Shown here: one piece after another, positions 5,948-7,053 of the stretch
Layout of the letters: each line of letters begins with the position of its first letter
Position numbering within the stretch: position 1 is the first letter of the stretch
Source of the DNA: an uncultured Eubacteriales bacterium
GTDB lineage: Bacteria; Bacillota; Clostridia; Oscillospirales; CAG-272
Assembly: GCA_934417455.1 (NCBI GenBank)
Contig: CAKRWK010000055.1
Coordinates: 1 to 7,053, forward strand
Direction of reading: 5' to 3'
Length of the DNA: 7,053 nt
Program-made: the position numbers and the translations under genes
The notes under the pieces: model-generated
The model's input: only the letters and a program-made list of their open reading frames with translations
The model's database searches: none
What the model was told of the DNA's origin: nothing

Positions 5948-7053
5948 ATGACAAGTTACAAAAATCTTTCGCCGGCCGGCCTTGCCGCCCTGCGGGAAAC
6001 ACTGAAAAAAGAATATGACGACTTCTGCGGGCGCGGATTGAAACTCGACCTGTCGCGTGGCAAACCGTCGGCCGAGGAACTTGACCTGTCGGACGGCATG
6101 CTGTCCGCTCTCTCGCGGGACGATTGTCTTTCGGCCGGTGCCGATTACCGTAATTACGGCATATCCGCCGGCATTCCCGAGATGCGGAAACTTTTCTCCG
6201 AAATGTACGGCGTGCGGGAAGATTACATCATTGCCTGCGGCAACTCGTCTCTGCAACTGATGTACGACACCGTCGCGCGTTATATGCTGTTCGGAACGCA
6301 CAAGGGCGGCACACCGTGGTCGACCGTTGAAGGCCGCAAATGGTTGTGTGTCGTTCCCGGATACGACCGTCATTTCGCCATTACGGAACTGTTTGGATTC
6401 TCCCTCGTTTCCGTACCGATGACGGAGAGCGGCCCGGACATGGACGCGGTGGAAAAACTCGCTTGCGACCCGCTCGTTATGGGCATCTGGTGTGTGCCGA
6501 AATACTCGAACCCGACCGGCAACACATACAGCGCCGAAACGGTGCGCCGCCTTGTTTCCATGCCCGTTGCCAATCCGGATTTCCGTATTTTCTGGGACAA
6601 CGCCTACGCCATCCACGGCTTTGACGAGAGGGATGACGAACTTCCCGACATTTTCACCGAAGCCGCGGCATTCGGTACGGAGGAACGTGTACTGTACTTT
6701 GCTTCCACATCGAAGGTCACCTATCCCGGAGCCGGCGTGGCCATGCTGGCCGCCGCCGATAAAAATCGCGCTTTTCTTTCCGCCCTCATGAATTATCAGA
6801 CCATCGGTTACGATAAAATCAACCAACTGCGTCATGTGAAATACCTGCGTGACGGTGTGACGGTGCGGGCGCATATGCGCACGCTCGGTGCTGTCATGAA
6901 ACGGAAATTCGACCTGACGGTAAAGTATCTTCGCCCTTTGCGCGACCTCGGTATTGCCGACTTTACGGAGCCGCACGGCGGTTACTTCATCTCCCTCGAT
7001 GTTATGCCCGGTTGTGCCCGGCGTGTGTACGAACTTATGCGACAGGCCGGGCA
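5948..7053 (+). CDS. PLP-dependent aminotransferase, aspartate aminotransferase/MocR-like family, cut by right edge
   Basis: Fold type I class I/II aminotransferase, cytoplasmic and PLP-dependent, transferring an amino group between an amino acid and a 2-oxo acid. My translation gives 368 residues to the window edge. It shows LDLSRGKPS (33-41) near the N-terminus, YRNYGISAGIPEMR (67-80), the cofactor-phosphate loop region ACGNSSLQ (96-103), NPTGN (188-192), DNAY (217-220; D217 to the pyridine ring, Y220 to the ring hydroxyl), and STSK (253-256) with K256 as the Schiff-base lysine. SRGKPS together with STSKVTYPGAG is characteristic of the aspartate aminotransferase type found in actinobacteria and clostridia (Pfam Aminotran_MocR). 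There is no N-terminal GntR domain. Family members run to about 420-430 residues, so some 55 residues, including the substrate-carboxylate arginine, lie beyond the edge. ATG 5948-5950 is preceded by AAAGGA (5933-5938). Aspartate specificity is inferred. Confidence 0.9.
   Translation, partial: MTSYKNLSPAGLAALRETLKKEYDDFCGRGLKLDLSRGKPSAEELDLSDGMLSALSRDDCLSAGADYRNYGISAGIPEMRKLFSEMYGVREDYIIACGNSSLQLMYDTVARYMLFGTHKGGTPWSTVEGRKWLCVVPGYDRHFAITELFGFSLVSVPMTESGPDMDAVEKLACDPLVMGIWCVPKYSNPTGNTYSAETVRRLVSMPVANPDFRIFWDNAYAIHGFDERDDELPDIFTEAAAFGTEERVLYFASTSKVTYPGAGVAMLAAADKNRAFLSALMNYQTIGYDKINQLRHVKYLRDGVTVRAHMRTLGAVMKRKFDLTVKYLRPLRDLGIADFTEPHGGYFISLDVMPGCARRVYELMRQAG

Noticed and set aside
5912..6976. A 354-codon open frame on the reverse strand opposite the aminotransferase
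   Set aside because: The forward frame carries NPTGN, DNAY and STSK motifs, a promoter and a ribosome site. The reverse translation is rich in His, Arg and Gly without a domain, typical of a shadow frame.

Overview
The window looks like a chromosomal segment of an anaerobic, low-to-mid GC Bacillota bacterium, most likely a Clostridia lineage. The inference rests on strong AAGGAG-type ribosome binding sites, near-consensus sigma-A promoters in AT-rich gaps, a short archaeal/eukaryote-type prolyl-tRNA synthetase, a SpoIVFB-like M50 metalloprotease and a potABC operon. Coding sequence is clearly more GC-rich than the gaps. I see no mobile element, CRISPR array, rRNA or tRNA; this is mostly ordinary core genome.

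Layout, left to right. Positions 1-2394, read leftward, hold a polyamine ABC transporter operon in the order potA (ATPase), potB (permease) and potC (permease, cut by the left edge). potB and potC overlap by four bases. The operon has a strong extended -10 promoter at 2470-2498. Positions 2643-3251, also leftward, hold a small membrane-embedded M50 (site-2-protease-like) metalloprotease. Positions 3378-5699 hold a second leftward unit: proS (class II prolyl-tRNA synthetase) followed 63 bases later by a protein with the biotin-protein-ligase fold whose active-site motifs have decayed. The unit starts from a perfect TTGACA-17-TATAAT promoter and ends in a strong hairpin at 3326-3361. From 5948 the only rightward gene encodes a PLP-dependent aminotransferase of the aspartate aminotransferase/MocR-like type, cut by the right edge. 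It diverges from proS across a 248-bp gap that holds both promoters.

Functionally the window joins polyamine uptake, intramembrane proteolysis, proline charging and amino-acid transamination. The most unusual item is the degenerate biotin-ligase-like gene co-transcribed with proS. A second point is a 21-bp element (19 of 21 bases identical) containing the -35 box, shared by the pot promoter and the aminotransferase promoter. I found no convincing large undescribed system.
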